In this document: in pieces, positions 9,373 to 18,351 of the stretch
How positions within the stretch are numbered: position 1 is the stretch's first letter
Layout of the letters: every line of letters starts with the position of its first letter
NCBI RefSeq assembly: GCF_006538345.1
Contig: NZ_BJKL01000004.1
Location: 1 to 64,000 of the forward strand
Direction: 5' to 3'
Length of the DNA: 64,000 bases
From: Alteromonas sp. KUL49
GTDB lineage: Bacteria; Pseudomonadota; Gammaproteobacteria; Enterobacterales; Alteromonadaceae
The notes under the pieces: generated by a model
Databases searched by the model: none
Told to the model about the DNA's origin: nothing
The model's input: only the letters and a program-made list of their open reading frames with translations
Position numbers and translations under genes: made by a program

Positions 9373-9618
9373 ATGCGACGTATTTTTAAACGCCTAATTT
9401 CTGTTTGTTCAATAGCCCTAATTACTGCCATAGCTGGCTGTGGAGGTGGTAGTGGTAATAGCGGTGATAGTATTGATGACACACCAGTACCACAACCAAC
9501 AACGTCAAGCTTTACCGTATCAGTGTCAGCAGTGGACGTGCGCCACGTGGCGACACAAGCAGAAATTGCTGTCGACGTAAGTCAACTTACCAACACACTC
9601 ACTTTAGCAAGCGAATAA
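9373..9618 (+). CDS. Small lipoprotein downstream of the GH86 gene
   Basis: 81-residue lipoprotein of unknown function. The ATG at 9373 is 13 bases after the GH86 stop and is preceded by GAGG. The N-terminus is a lipoprotein signal (RRIFKRLISVCSIALITAIAGC) followed by a Gly/Ser-rich tether and a short beta-like segment, FTVSVSAVDVRHVATQAEIAVD, before the stop. The mature part is so short that the gene may be the truncated head of a larger surface lipoprotein, or a genuine small accessory to the agarase. A rho-independent terminator follows 18 bases later, so it is co-transcribed with the GH86 gene. Confidence 0.7.
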   Translation: MRRIFKRLISVCSIALITAIAGCGGGSGNSGDSIDDTPVPQPTTSSFTVSVSAVDVRHVATQAEIAVDVSQLTNTLTLASE

Positions 9619-9635
9619 CAACAACAAGCGTAAGC

Positions 9636-9667
9636 AAAAACGCCCGATATGACTGTCGGGCGTTTTT
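9636..9667. terminator. Bidirectional rho-independent terminator
   Basis: A 12-bp perfect stem (AAAAACGCCCGA / TCGGGCGTTTTT) with an 8-base loop, flanked by A-run and T-run on either side. It ends both the GH86-lipoprotein transcript and the convergent hmuTUV transcript, whose stop codon is at 9670. Confidence 0.88.
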
Positions 9668-9669
9668 AT

Positions 9670-10464
9670 TTAACTCGTACTAGATATTTGAATCGACGGA
9701 TAACATCCATCCTGTTGTTGGAGATGCGCTCTGACGCCGTAGGTTTCAAAAACCTGCTGTTGTTTAAGCACCTCATCGCTACTACCGGATGCAACAACTC
9801 TTCCTTGATTCAATAAATACAAACGGTCCGAAAAGCTGGCGGCTAAGGCTAAATCATGGAGTACGGCAACCACGCCAACGCCCCTATCAGCCAACTTTGT
9901 TGCAATCCTCATTACTTCGTATTGGTGATATAAATCGAGACTGGAGGTTGGCTCGTCAATGAATAGATAAGGCCGCTCGCTGAGATTGTCGTGTAGCACT
10001 GGTAGTATTTGATTGACCACTCTGGCTAGTTGAACACGTTGCTTTTGACCTCCTGACAGTGAATTAAAATTTTTGTCTTTTAACTCATAAACGTCGGTCA
10101 TTCTCATTGCTTGCTCACTGAAATCAACCAACTGCTTTTTACTGAATGCTTCGGCGTGAACGAAACTTGCCATCTCGACAACTTCCTTCACAAGAAAATC
10201 AAACATTAGTTCGTAACTTTGGGTCATGACAGCACGAAGTGACGCAAGTGTTTTATCAGAGTAACTGCTCACGTCGGTTCCATTCATTTTTGCATTACCT
10301 GAAGAAAGAGCAACGTCTCCACTCAATGCTTTTAACGCAGTGGATTTTCCCGCGCCGTTCGGCCCCAGCAGCGTTACCACCTCACCGCGATTCACTTGAA
10401 TATTACAGTTGTCCAACGCCGTAAAACGACCAAACTGAACACTCGCATTTATTAGTTCAATCAT
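9670..10464 (-). CDS. hmuV: Heme ABC transporter ATPase HmuV
   Basis: 264-residue ABC ATPase powering heme import across the inner membrane. It has Walker A LLGPNGAGKSTALKAL near the N-terminus, the signature LSGGQKQRVQLARV, Walker B PYLFIDEPTSSLD and the switch His in VVAVLHDLALA. The spacing with an additional insertion around the signature fits the HmuV subgroup. It is the last gene of hmuT-hmuU-hmuV: its ATG at 10464 follows the hmuU stop by three bases. Convergent with the GH86 transcript through a shared terminator. Confidence 0.93.
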   Translation of the reverse strand: MIELINASVQFGRFTALDNCNIQVNRGEVVTLLGPNGAGKSTALKALSGDVALSSGNAKMNGTDVSSYSDKTLASLRAVMTQSYELMFDFLVKEVVEMASFVHAEAFSKKQLVDFSEQAMRMTDVYELKDKNFNSLSGGQKQRVQLARVVNQILPVLHDNLSERPYLFIDEPTSSLDLYHQYEVMRIATKLADRGVGVVAVLHDLALAASFSDRLYLLNQGRVVASGSSDEVLKQQQVFETYGVRAHLQQQDGCYPSIQISSTS

Positions 10465-10467
10465 TGG

Positions 10468-11520
10468 TTACCTCAGCGACTTATAACTTTTAAGGAGTAC
10501 GGCCAGAAAGAAAGGACCACCAATAGCACTGGTCACTAAACCAATGGGAAGTTCGGACGGCAACACAATAGTGCGTGCAACCAGATCAGCCACCGAAAGA
10601 AGCAGCCCTCCGAAAATGATACAACCGGGCATAAGAAACCGATGATCTGGGCCGATAACCATTCTTAGTAAATGGGGTACAATAAAGCCCACGAAACCTA
10701 TCATTCCACAAATTGCTACACTTGCTCCAACCGCTAATGCAGTAAACAAGAACACTTGCTTTTTGAGCTTTGTCACACTAATACCAAGGTGTTTGGCTTG
10801 GTTTTCGCCCAGCAAATAGAGGTTGAGCGGTGTGGCAAGGCGCACCATAGCGATGGATGAAACAACAATGAAAATCAATGATGGAGTCATCAAAGACCAA
10901 GAATTTCCAGACAAGGACCCCATGTTCCAAAAGGTCATATCTCGAAGCTCTTGATCATTGCTTATGTAAGTTAAGAAACCGGTAATGGACGCAACTATGG
11001 CGTTAACCGCTATCCCAGCAAGTAAAATACTTATTACGCTGAAGGTTCCTTGTCCACTACTCAACCGGTAGATAAACAGACAAACCAATGCACACCCCAA
11101 AAAAGCGCCTACCGGCAACGCATACAGACCAAATTGCGCCACAAATCCAGACAACAAGGTGTTACCAAACACAATCACAAGAATCGCACCCAGTACGGCG
11201 CCGCTAGACACACCAATGAGGCCAGGATCTGCAAGTGGATTTCTAAAAATCGCCTGCATTGCAGCACCACTCACACTGAGTCCTGCACCCACAACAAACG
11301 CTAAAACAAGGCGTGGAATTCTAATTTCCCATAGAATCACACTCTCCATGTTACCAGTCTCACTTCTAATTAAGAGAGAGAGCAAATCAGAAAAATCGAT
11401 ATTCACACCGCCGATGGTGGCGCTCGTAAAAAGCACTACCACACTCAAGACCACTAGCAACGGAAACAGTATTTGACGTGACTTTTCTCTAGCCAACGCT
11501 TGGTTGTTGAGTGCTAACAT
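10468..11520 (-). CDS. hmuU: Heme ABC transporter permease HmuU
   Basis: 350-residue FecCD/BtuC-type permease with about ten membrane segments. Family marks include RIPRLVLAFVVGAGLSVSGAAMQAIFRNPLADPGLIGVSSGA near the start and CGMIGFVGFIVPHLLRMVIGPDHR, a coupling-helix region for HmuV. The start codon at 11520 directly follows the hmuT stop with no gap, showing tight translational coupling. The adjoining hmuS and Fur sites identify heme rather than siderophore or B12 as the substrate. Confidence 0.93.
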   Translation of the reverse strand: MLALNNQALAREKSRQILFPLLVVLSVVVLFTSATIGGVNIDFSDLLSLLIRSETGNMESVILWEIRIPRLVLAFVVGAGLSVSGAAMQAIFRNPLADPGLIGVSSGAVLGAILVIVFGNTLLSGFVAQFGLYALPVGAFLGCALVCLFIYRLSSGQGTFSVISILLAGIAVNAIVASITGFLTYISNDQELRDMTFWNMGSLSGNSWSLMTPSLIFIVVSSIAMVRLATPLNLYLLGENQAKHLGISVTKLKKQVFLFTALAVGASVAICGMIGFVGFIVPHLLRMVIGPDHRFLMPGCIIFGGLLLSVADLVARTIVLPSELPIGLVTSAIGGPFFLAVLLKSYKSLR

Positions 11521-12429
11521 TTATTCACCCGTTTGTGGTGGATAGAAGAGAGCGTAATGGCGGGGCAAGCTAGCTTGAGGATGCAATTTAGTGGCAAGGT
11601 CAATCACTGCTTTTGGTGTGGTTGGTCCCATGCCAAGTAAAAAGCTTCCGTTAACCACGAAAACACGATTATTTTTAACCGCATTGCTAAATCTGAAATG
11701 AGGGAGTTCTGCCAATTTATCGGTATTGTGTTGACCTGCTCTACCCATGGTAATAATAACATCTGGGTTAAGCGGCACGGCAGCTTCTGTTGATAGTGGC
11801 TTCCACCCTTCTAGTTCACTAGCAACATTTACTGCACCCGCAGCGTTAATGACATCATGGGCAGAAGTACCAGCGCCACTGACAATGGGAGATCCGCCTC
11901 GCAAACTCAACACAAAAAGTACTTTGGGTGCTTCTTCTACTTGATTAACTATATAGCTGAGTGCTGCCTTATCAGCTTTCACTTCGTCAACTAGAGCGTC
12001 TCCGGCATCTTCAGCGCCCAACAATCCGGCGATAGTCTGTATTTTTTGTTCGATGCCAGAAAAATTGTCGTGCTCAGAAATGAGCTCAATCTGCAGTTCG
12101 GTGTCTGTAAGCTGTTGAATTACTTTTTCTGGACCCGCATCGCTCTCACCTATCAATAAACTCGGACTGAGTGACAACACACCTTCCGGGGATAGTTGGC
12201 GTACATAGCCAATCTGAGGTTTATCCTGAGCTGATGCAGGATAAACGCTAGTTGAATCAACGCCGACAAGAGTATCCTGTTGCCCTAGTGCATAAATTAT
12301 TTCGGTAATAGAACCACCGGCCGCAACCACTCGAGGGGATTTGACTTCCTCACTGTGCACTACGAAAGAGAAACACATCAACACGCTAAAAAGCGCCAAT
12401 TTTTGTCTAGCAAATCTTGTAAAAAGCAT
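11521..12429 (-). CDS. hmuT: Periplasmic heme-binding protein HmuT
   Basis: About 302 residues with a signal peptide ending at VHS-E. It is a cluster A-2 solute-binding protein (PF01497 type): PRVVAAGGSITEIIYALGQQDTLVGVDSTSVYPASAQDKPQIGYVRQLSPEGVLSLSPSLLIG contains the Tyr region that binds heme in HmuT/PhuT proteins. It delivers heme to HmuUV. The ATG at 12429 is preferred over a TTG two codons upstream. It is transcribed divergently from hmuS, and a Fur-box-like site lies in the 100-bp gap. Confidence 0.9.
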   Translation of the reverse strand: MLFTRFARQKLALFSVLMCFSFVVHSEEVKSPRVVAAGGSITEIIYALGQQDTLVGVDSTSVYPASAQDKPQIGYVRQLSPEGVLSLSPSLLIGESDAGPEKVIQQLTDTELQIELISEHDNFSGIEQKIQTIAGLLGAEDAGDALVDEVKADKAALSYIVNQVEEAPKVLFVLSLRGGSPIVSGAGTSAHDVINAAGAVNVASELEGWKPLSTEAAVPLNPDVIITMGRAGQHNTDKLAELPHFRFSNAVKNNRVFVVNGSFLLGMGPTTPKAVIDLATKLHPQASLPRHYALFYPPQTGE

Positions 12430-12461
12430 ATCCAAACACTCAATCTTTTTAAATTACTAGA

Positions 12462-12488
12462 AAATGATAACAATTCGCATTAGCATTA
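12462..12488. promoter_or_regulatory. Fur-box-like site between hmuT and hmuS
   Basis: The 19-mer at 12464-12482 (ATGATAACAATTCGCATTA) matches the repeated NAT-triplet pattern of Fur operators imperfectly, with an overlapping GCATTAGCATTA extension. Its position in the divergent hmuTUV/hmuS gap fits iron repression of both transcripts. The match is weaker than the site before the receptor gene. Confidence 0.65.
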
Positions 12489-12529
12489 ACAAAGGGTTTT
12501 TTTAGTATTTTTTAAAAGGAGACACACAA

Positions 12530-13582
12530 ATGCCACTCTATTCTGAGTATCAAAAAATTAAATCTGATCACCCACAAATGAGGATGGTTGACGCGGCAAA
12601 GCAACTAAATGTTAGTGAAGCAGAACTACTACAATCGTGTGTCGGTAATGGCACAGTGAGGCTGAACAATGACTTTGGTGGTATTTTGAAGTCACTCAAA
12701 CAACTTGGGAAAGTCATGGCGCTCGCACGCAATGCAGAGGTGGTGACAGAAATTTCAGGCAACTATGAAAAGGTGTATGTTCAAAACGAAAACGACAGAT
12801 TAAAAGGAATAGCCATAAATCCAGGTGGTATTGATTTACGATTTTTCTTTGATCACTGGCACAGCGCCTTCGCAACTCAAGTGGGTGCCCTCAAAAGTAT
12901 TCAATTTTTCGATAAATATGGTGATGCCATTCAAAAGATTTATCTCAAAAACACTGAGAGCGACAATGTATACAACGATATTGTGAACAAATACAAAAAC
13001 GATAATCAAAGTACGCCGCTAGTGTTATCGACGCCTCCTCAAGTTACTGACACTTCCCTTGCAGATAACGAAGTTGATGTTGCAAAACTAGAATCCGCGT
13101 GGGAAAAGATGACCGATGTTCACCAATTTCCCGCCCTTTTAAAAGCCCATAACGTCAGTCGCCACCAAGCCATGAAACTCATCAGTGACAAGTGGTCAAA
13201 AGAGGTTTCTCCAAACTGTCTTGATTCGCTTTTGCAACAAGCTAAAAGTGGAAAAGAGGAAATTATGGCCTTCGTGGGCAACAAAGGCATTGTTCAAATC
13301 TTTAGTGGCAGGGTTAACTTATTAAAACCAATGGGTGATTGGTTTAATGTTCTCGATCCAGACTTCAATTTACATGTGAACACCAAAGGCCTTCAAAAAG
13401 CTTACATAGTGCATAAACCCACTGACAACGGCGATGTGACCGTAAGCTCAGTTGAGTTTTTGAATGACAAGAACGAAACCGTCTTGACGTTTTTTGGTAG
13501 TCGTACCGAAGGTAAAGTACAAACTGAAGGGTGGAAGCGCATTATCAATACATTACTTTCAGACAATACCCTAGCCGCGTAG
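12530..13582 (+). CDS. hmuS: Hemin-degrading factor HmuS/HemS family
   Basis: 350-residue cytoplasmic heme-handling protein of the HemS/ChuS/HmuS family, taking heme from the importer and releasing or storing iron. The two-repeat architecture typical of the family is visible: residues 1-165 and 190-345 both carry a helical N-part, then VYVQNENDRLKGIAINPGGIDLRFFFDHWHSAFA and VQIFSGRVNLLKPMGDWFNVLDPDFNLHV. An AAAAGGAG site precedes the ATG at 12530. Length matches the family. A hairpin follows the stop. Confidence 0.92.
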   Translation: MPLYSEYQKIKSDHPQMRMVDAAKQLNVSEAELLQSCVGNGTVRLNNDFGGILKSLKQLGKVMALARNAEVVTEISGNYEKVYVQNENDRLKGIAINPGGIDLRFFFDHWHSAFATQVGALKSIQFFDKYGDAIQKIYLKNTESDNVYNDIVNKYKNDNQSTPLVLSTPPQVTDTSLADNEVDVAKLESAWEKMTDVHQFPALLKAHNVSRHQAMKLISDKWSKEVSPNCLDSLLQQAKSGKEEIMAFVGNKGIVQIFSGRVNLLKPMGDWFNVLDPDFNLHVNTKGLQKAYIVHKPTDNGDVTVSSVEFLNDKNETVLTFFGSRTEGKVQTEGWKRIINTLLSDNTLAA

Positions 13583-13594
13583 CCCTACTCTCAT

Positions 13595-13623
13595 AGCCCA
13601 GCAAACCTTGAATTTGTTGGGCT
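13595..13623 (+). terminator. Hairpin after hmuS, possible terminator
   Basis: Stem AGCCCAGCAAA / TTTGTTGGGCT (11 bp with one G-T pair) and an 8-base loop directly after hmuS. There is no good T-run afterwards, so it may attenuate or stabilise the transcript rather than terminate it fully. Confidence 0.45.
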
Positions 13624-13657
13624 GAAACACATTTCGTACTTCTCCCCCAAATTAGTT

Positions 13658-13676
13658 ATTGATAATCATTATCATT
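13658..13676. promoter_or_regulatory. Fur box upstream of heme receptor
   Basis: ATTGATAATCATTATCATT is a near-consensus 19-bp Fur operator, 45 bases before the receptor ATG. It strongly suggests iron-repressed expression. It also argues against any translation start upstream of 13721, because the operator would then lie within the coding region. Confidence 0.9.
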
Positions 13677-13720
13677 TGCATTACGATCCTGAAAAATTAG
13701 AAAACACACTAGGACACAAC

Positions 13721-15868
13721 ATGCGTTATCAAAAAACTACTCTGTCTCTTGCAATAGCACTCTCTTTATCGCTATCTGCTGGTGCCGAGGAATACACTAG
13801 CGAAGAGACTCTCACTGTAACAGGAAGTAGATTGGAACAGTCTATCAACGACGTTTCAGGCACAGTGACCGTAATAGACGCTGCCGAGGTCGAGACAATT
13901 CAAGCAACTGATATTGGTGACCTACTCGACTACACACCTGGTGTAAACGTAGAGACAGATTCTCGCTATGGCATTAGAAGTATCAATATTCGCGGTTTAG
14001 AAGGGAACTACGTAAAGATTAAGGTAGATAACGTTAACGCTCCCGCCGAGTTTGAGAGCGGACAGTCATTTATTGCCTCTTCGAGAATAGACCTTGATAT
14101 CGATATGATCCGCTCAGTAGAAATTACCCGAGGCCCTGCATCGGCGAGCCAAGGTAGTGACGCCATTGGTGGGTTAGTGATGTTTACGACTAAAAACGCC
14201 AGTGACTTTCTAGGAAATGAGGATGGTTTTGGTGGTCACGTAAAGTTCTTGTATGACGACAGTACCGACGGATTCAGGCAGTCTTATGCCCTCGCCCACC
14301 GCGAAGGTAACTTAGACACAGTACTAAGTTATAGCCAAGCAAGTTTTGGCGCGGTAGAAGATTACTTCATGAATTTTAAGGAAAGTGTCGACCCCAAATC
14401 AGTACTGGTTAAAACCACCTATTTCCTAAACAACGAGGACTATATTCGCTTCTCGTTAGACTACAACGAAACCGACAGCTTTGCTGACATTGAAGATGAA
14501 ACGGATGGTCAATTCGAATACACCAATGATACGAGCAAGCGACTTCGCTATGGCTTGCAGTATCAGGGTACGTTTAACAATGCATTTGTAGACACAGTAC
14601 TGGCACAAGTAGATTGGCAGGAAAAAGACCAGTCAGCACAAACCTATCGCTGGGCTGGACCAAGTTACTACAACCCCACAGCTGAGCCTATAGGCGAGCT
14701 AAAGGACTATGGCTACACTGAAGAAGGTTACGCTATTGATCTTCAGTTAAATAAAACGTTGGGTAATCACCAGATCGCCTACGGTGCGACTTACATATCC
14801 ACTGAATACACTAACGTGAACATTACCTATGACGACACGGATTTTGATGGTAATTACGATGACAACACGGAACTGTTTTACTACATTCCATCAGCGGACG
14901 CGAAATCACTGGGTATCTTCTTTATTGACCAGATATCCCTGCTAGACGGCGATTTACTGCTTTCTCCTAGTATTCGCTACGACAGTTTTGAACTCGATCC
15001 TTTTGATACGGATCCAAACGCAGGCGATATCGCCTTTACAGGTTACTCTTCAACCAATGTTTATGAATCATTTGATGATTCAGAAGTTACCGTTAAATTA
15101 GGGGCGGTATACAAAATTGAAGAGGATACCCGTGTATTCGCACAGTTCGCGCAAGGGTTTCGCGCACCAGACTTTAACCAGCTTTACTACTCTTTCGCGA
15201 ATGACAGAGGCGGATACAAGTACCAACCAAACACTGAGCTAAAGTCAGAATTTAGTGATTCTTACGAGTTTGGAGTACGTCACAATAACGATTTCGTTAG
15301 CGTAGAGGCATCATTGTTCTATAGTGATTTCAAAGACTTTATTGATACTGCCTCTGATTTTTCAGATCCCAGCTATCCGTTTGGTATTTACTATCGCGAT
15401 AACATCGCAGAAGCGACTATCAAAGGTTTTGAAGTTACCTCAACCTTTGAAACTGGCCAGCTAATTGAAGGCTCATGGGCAACCTTAGCCATTTCGAATT
15501 CTCAGGGTGAAGATGGCGATGGCAATGCACTCGCAAGTGTTACACCTTGGACGGCAGCGTTTAGCTTTAACTACGATAGCAGTGACGATTTCTGGGGTTT
15601 AAGCTTACGAGTTAAACACTACAGTGCTGCAAGTACCAATGACTTTGACGAGACGGCTCAATTTATACCTGATGCAGAGTCGATTATTGACCTGACAGCC
15701 TACGTTCGTCCAATGGATGGATTGACACTCCGTGCAGGTATATACAACCTAACGGACGAAAAATGGTATCGCTGGAGTACTATCCGTGATGTGGCACCAG
15801 CTGGCGGGTTAGACACCTACGCCGAGGCGAAACGCAGCTTTACTCTGACCGCTAAATACGAGTTCTAA
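13721..15868 (+). CDS. TonB-dependent heme receptor
   Basis: 715-residue outer-membrane receptor, HmuR/PhuR-like. Signal peptide to SAGA-E, TonB-box region EETLTVTGSRLEQ, plug with GDLLDYTPGVNVETDSRYGIRSINIRGLEGNYVKIKVDNV and ITRGPASASQGSDAIGGLVMF, and a barrel ending in AKYEF. The FRAP motif is present (GFRAPDFNQLYYSF), and a PNTEL segment stands where heme receptors have NPNL. The ATG at 13721 has AGGA seven bases upstream and lies after the Fur box, so the longer TTG-initiated frame is rejected. Heme is the likely ligand from context. Confidence 0.9.
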   Translation: MRYQKTTLSLAIALSLSLSAGAEEYTSEETLTVTGSRLEQSINDVSGTVTVIDAAEVETIQATDIGDLLDYTPGVNVETDSRYGIRSINIRGLEGNYVKIKVDNVNAPAEFESGQSFIASSRIDLDIDMIRSVEITRGPASASQGSDAIGGLVMFTTKNASDFLGNEDGFGGHVKFLYDDSTDGFRQSYALAHREGNLDTVLSYSQASFGAVEDYFMNFKESVDPKSVLVKTTYFLNNEDYIRFSLDYNETDSFADIEDETDGQFEYTNDTSKRLRYGLQYQGTFNNAFVDTVLAQVDWQEKDQSAQTYRWAGPSYYNPTAEPIGELKDYGYTEEGYAIDLQLNKTLGNHQIAYGATYISTEYTNVNITYDDTDFDGNYDDNTELFYYIPSADAKSLGIFFIDQISLLDGDLLLSPSIRYDSFELDPFDTDPNAGDIAFTGYSSTNVYESFDDSEVTVKLGAVYKIEEDTRVFAQFAQGFRAPDFNQLYYSFANDRGGYKYQPNTELKSEFSDSYEFGVRHNNDFVSVEASLFYSDFKDFIDTASDFSDPSYPFGIYYRDNIAEATIKGFEVTSTFETGQLIEGSWATLAISNSQGEDGDGNALASVTPWTAAFSFNYDSSDDFWGLSLRVKHYSAASTNDFDETAQFIPDAESIIDLTAYVRPMDGLTLRAGIYNLTDEKWYRWSTIRDVAPAGGLDTYAEAKRSFTLTAKYEF

Positions 15869-15890
15869 ATAGGGAAATTAAATCTAGAAC

Positions 15891-15918
15891 GCCCGAGGAG
15901 TCATTCACACCCTCGGGC
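15891..15918. terminator. Terminator after heme receptor
   Basis: GCCCGAGG / CCTCGGGC 8-bp perfect stem with a 12-base loop, 23 bases after the receptor stop and 25 before the convergent gene's stop. T-rich tails are modest on either strand, so it is probably a weak shared terminator. Confidence 0.6.
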
Positions 15919-15942
15919 ATTCTCTAAGAATACCACAAAGAG

Positions 15943-16824
15943 TCAATCACGGTATCGCGACAAATCAAGCCACAACTCAGGCCGTTCAAGAGGTGTTTGT
16001 TCAGGTAATAGTGGATTTCCAATATTGATGACATGTCGCTCGTGTAAGCGAGATTCAAGAATACTGTCTCGATAATGCTTATCAAAAATTTCATCCAACA
16101 TTCCGTTTTTAACCATCTTTTCCAAACCCCATGTTAAACGCTCTGCCAATCTGGGATACTTTGGAGACACAAACATGTAAAACGGTGAAGGAATATAAAG
16201 CGCTATTTTAGGAGCTACCGACAGGTTGGGATACTCAGTCTTTCGCACTGAGAGCTCATCATAAATCTCATGTACGCCCCTAGGTATATAGTCAAACCTG
16301 CCTTTTTCTAGCATACCAAAAAGCGCTTCATAGGAATAAACACTGGCCACCGGAAAATCCAAGTGAGTCATAATGTCCCATGTTGCCCAGTTGCGATGTA
16401 GCCCAACAGTTTGCTTTTTCAACTGCTCAGCCGAGTGGATAGAAGCAAACAACTCTGCGCTCTGCTGTTTCACAGCGAGTAAACGATAGGCTAACACGCC
16501 TTTGCGCAGAGGAATTCGAATGGGAATGGTTTTTTCCTCCCACTCTTTAGTCGTTACCACCATGACTACGTTCAAATAATCTCCATCAGAAAGCATATCG
16601 ATGGTTCGGTTATTTGGCAGCAATGCCTCCGCAACTTTGATCTCATAGTCACCATACTTTTCTTCAGATAACGTCAACGCGGTTTCCAGAATTTCGTAGG
16701 GATAAAAAGAACGAGTGTCCTGTTCTGAGTGGCGTTTATTTACGATAACGATATCTTTGGCAGTAGCGGTTTGTACAAAGGACAATACTGTTACTAACAC
16801 ACATACTAAAACGTACTTTTGCAT
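15943..16824 (-). CDS. Periplasmic solute-binding-like protein, type 3-like
   Basis: 293 residues with a signal peptide (MQKYVLVCVLVTVLSFVQTATA-K). The mature part resembles bacterial extracellular solute-binding proteins of family 3: an early YPYEILETAL segment, a central KKQTVGLHRNWATWDIMTH, and GMLEKGRFDYIPRGVHEIYDEL before AERLTWGLEKMVKNGMLDEIFDKHY. No permease or ATPase is adjacent and the protein is not fused to a sensor, so it is an orphan. It may be a sensing accessory or a binding protein for a distant transporter. Ligand unknown. Confidence 0.72.
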   Translation of the reverse strand: MQKYVLVCVLVTVLSFVQTATAKDIVIVNKRHSEQDTRSFYPYEILETALTLSEEKYGDYEIKVAEALLPNNRTIDMLSDGDYLNVVMVVTTKEWEEKTIPIRIPLRKGVLAYRLLAVKQQSAELFASIHSAEQLKKQTVGLHRNWATWDIMTHLDFPVASVYSYEALFGMLEKGRFDYIPRGVHEIYDELSVRKTEYPNLSVAPKIALYIPSPFYMFVSPKYPRLAERLTWGLEKMVKNGMLDEIFDKHYRDSILESRLHERHVINIGNPLLPEQTPLERPELWLDLSRYRD

Positions 16825-17085
16825 TTTACCGGTTCACTCCAGACTGCCCACTACATCAACGCCATAACATAACGTGTAATTGCTCTTCTTGCCAATAACT
16901 AGTAGTTAAGGCGCTAATCATTCATACAACTTATAATTCAACCCATATTTTTGTTTATTCATCTCAACCACTAATTGCTAGAGCACATTTTATCTATCTG
17001 ATTTATATAGGGGTATTGCATTACTACTGATTACTATTTAGTCTGGGTATTCAGTTCAATTAATAACCAAAAGACAGAGATAGCT
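16825..17085. promoter_or_regulatory. Divergent 261-bp gap, AT-rich
   Basis: It lies between the divergent solute-binding-like gene and the Tat aminotransferase gene and must hold both promoters. I see no Fur box and no GTTAAC palindrome in it. No convincing coding or RNA feature was found. Confidence 0.4.
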
Positions 17086-18270
17086 ATGAAACGTGAAATA
17101 CAAAACTTACCTCCTGTAGACTCATCACGCCGAAAATGGCTTAAAACTGTCGGTATCGGAGCGGGTGCCGCTGCCCTAACAGCGTGTGTTGATGCAGGTG
17201 TCCAGGAACTTAGTGCTGCTGGGATGAAGACCGATCATTTTCCTTCGGCTACGCCCAATCTAAATGACGGGCTCATTCGCTTGTCTTCTAACGAAAACGC
17301 ATTCGGCCCTTCGGCGAAAGCGGTAGAAGCGATGCAAGGCGAGCTATTTAATTTATGTCGTTACTCAGACGCGACAGTTGATGTACTAGCGAAAAAAATT
17401 GCAGCACAAGAAGGGGTGTCGCCAGAGCAAATCGTTGTTACTAATGGCTCATCGCCAATACTATTCGGCTACGCTGACTGGATCACAAAAAGCGGTAACA
17501 AGTTGGTGACGTCTATGGCCACGTATGAAGGTATTCCTCGAGGCGCTGAGTTCATGGGCGCTGACGTTACCTATGTACCTTTAGATGCCAATATGGATTT
17601 TGATTTGGACGCCATAGAGGCCGCAGTCACTGAAGACACAACAGCCGTTTATATCTGTAACCCGAATAACCCAACGGGTCGCACGCTAGACGCCGCGAAG
17701 CTGACTGCGTTTGCAAAAAGAGTATCTCAAAAAGCGCAGGTATTTATTGACGAAGCTTATATAGAAATGACTGATGCGTATCCTTCAAATATTCAATCAA
17801 GCTTAGTTGCTGAAGGTTACAACGTAGTGATTTGCCGTACATTCTCAAAAATTCATGCCATGGCCGGACAACGTCTTGGCTACGCAATAATGCCTGCCGA
17901 ACAAGCAAAACAAATGGGTAGAATGCTAAGAATGGGCGGTGTTAACTACCTTGGATTAGTTGCAGGTATTGCTAGTATGGAAGACCTCGAAAATCTGAAC
18001 AATATGCGTAGTATGGTTGCCACAGAGCGAGCCAAACTCACTGCAGTTGCTGAAGCATTGGGCCGCCCCTATGCTAAAAACCCTCAGGGTAACTTCATCT
18101 ACATGGACACAGGCATGCCTCATGATGAATTTGCAGCGAAAATGCGTACATTGGGTGTGAAAGTCGTTGGTCGAACTTGGCCCGGCTATGACACTTGGTC
18201 TCGAATCAGCGTTGGAACACCGTCGGAAACTGATGCGTGTGTTGAGGCGCTAAAAGCGGTTTACGCATAG
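17086..18270 (+). CDS. Tat-exported lipoprotein PLP aminotransferase, HisC-like
   Basis: 394-residue class I/II aminotransferase with a leader not found on cytosolic HisC. The twin-arginine motif SRRKWLK (Arg15-Arg16) is followed by a hydrophobic stretch and an LTAC lipobox at Cys34. The catalytic body shows RLSSNENAFGPS, TNGSSPILFGY, CNPNNPTGR, FIDEAYIEM and the PLP-binding Lys255 in TFSKIHAMAGQRLGYAI, so the fold looks active. Tat export suits a protein that folds around PLP in the cytoplasm. It is therefore predicted to be membrane-anchored and to face the periplasm. Substrate unknown. It is monocistronic, with the DUF599 gene convergent. Confidence 0.85.
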   Translation: MKREIQNLPPVDSSRRKWLKTVGIGAGAAALTACVDAGVQELSAAGMKTDHFPSATPNLNDGLIRLSSNENAFGPSAKAVEAMQGELFNLCRYSDATVDVLAKKIAAQEGVSPEQIVVTNGSSPILFGYADWITKSGNKLVTSMATYEGIPRGAEFMGADVTYVPLDANMDFDLDAIEAAVTEDTTAVYICNPNNPTGRTLDAAKLTAFAKRVSQKAQVFIDEAYIEMTDAYPSNIQSSLVAEGYNVVICRTFSKIHAMAGQRLGYAIMPAEQAKQMGRMLRMGGVNYLGLVAGIASMEDLENLNNMRSMVATERAKLTAVAEALGRPYAKNPQGNFIYMDTGMPHDEFAAKMRTLGVKVVGRTWPGYDTWSRISVGTPSETDACVEALKAVYA

Positions 18271-18351
18271 TATTAACACCAGAGCCGAACTCACAGGGAT
18301 GTGTATTCGGCATCCAACAAAAATACTCGCAATAATCATACTTACTCTAAG

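Noticed and set aside
13676-13720. Upstream extension of the heme receptor
   Set aside because: It starts with TTG within the Fur box, whereas the ATG at 13721 has a proper ribosome site and begins a signal peptide.
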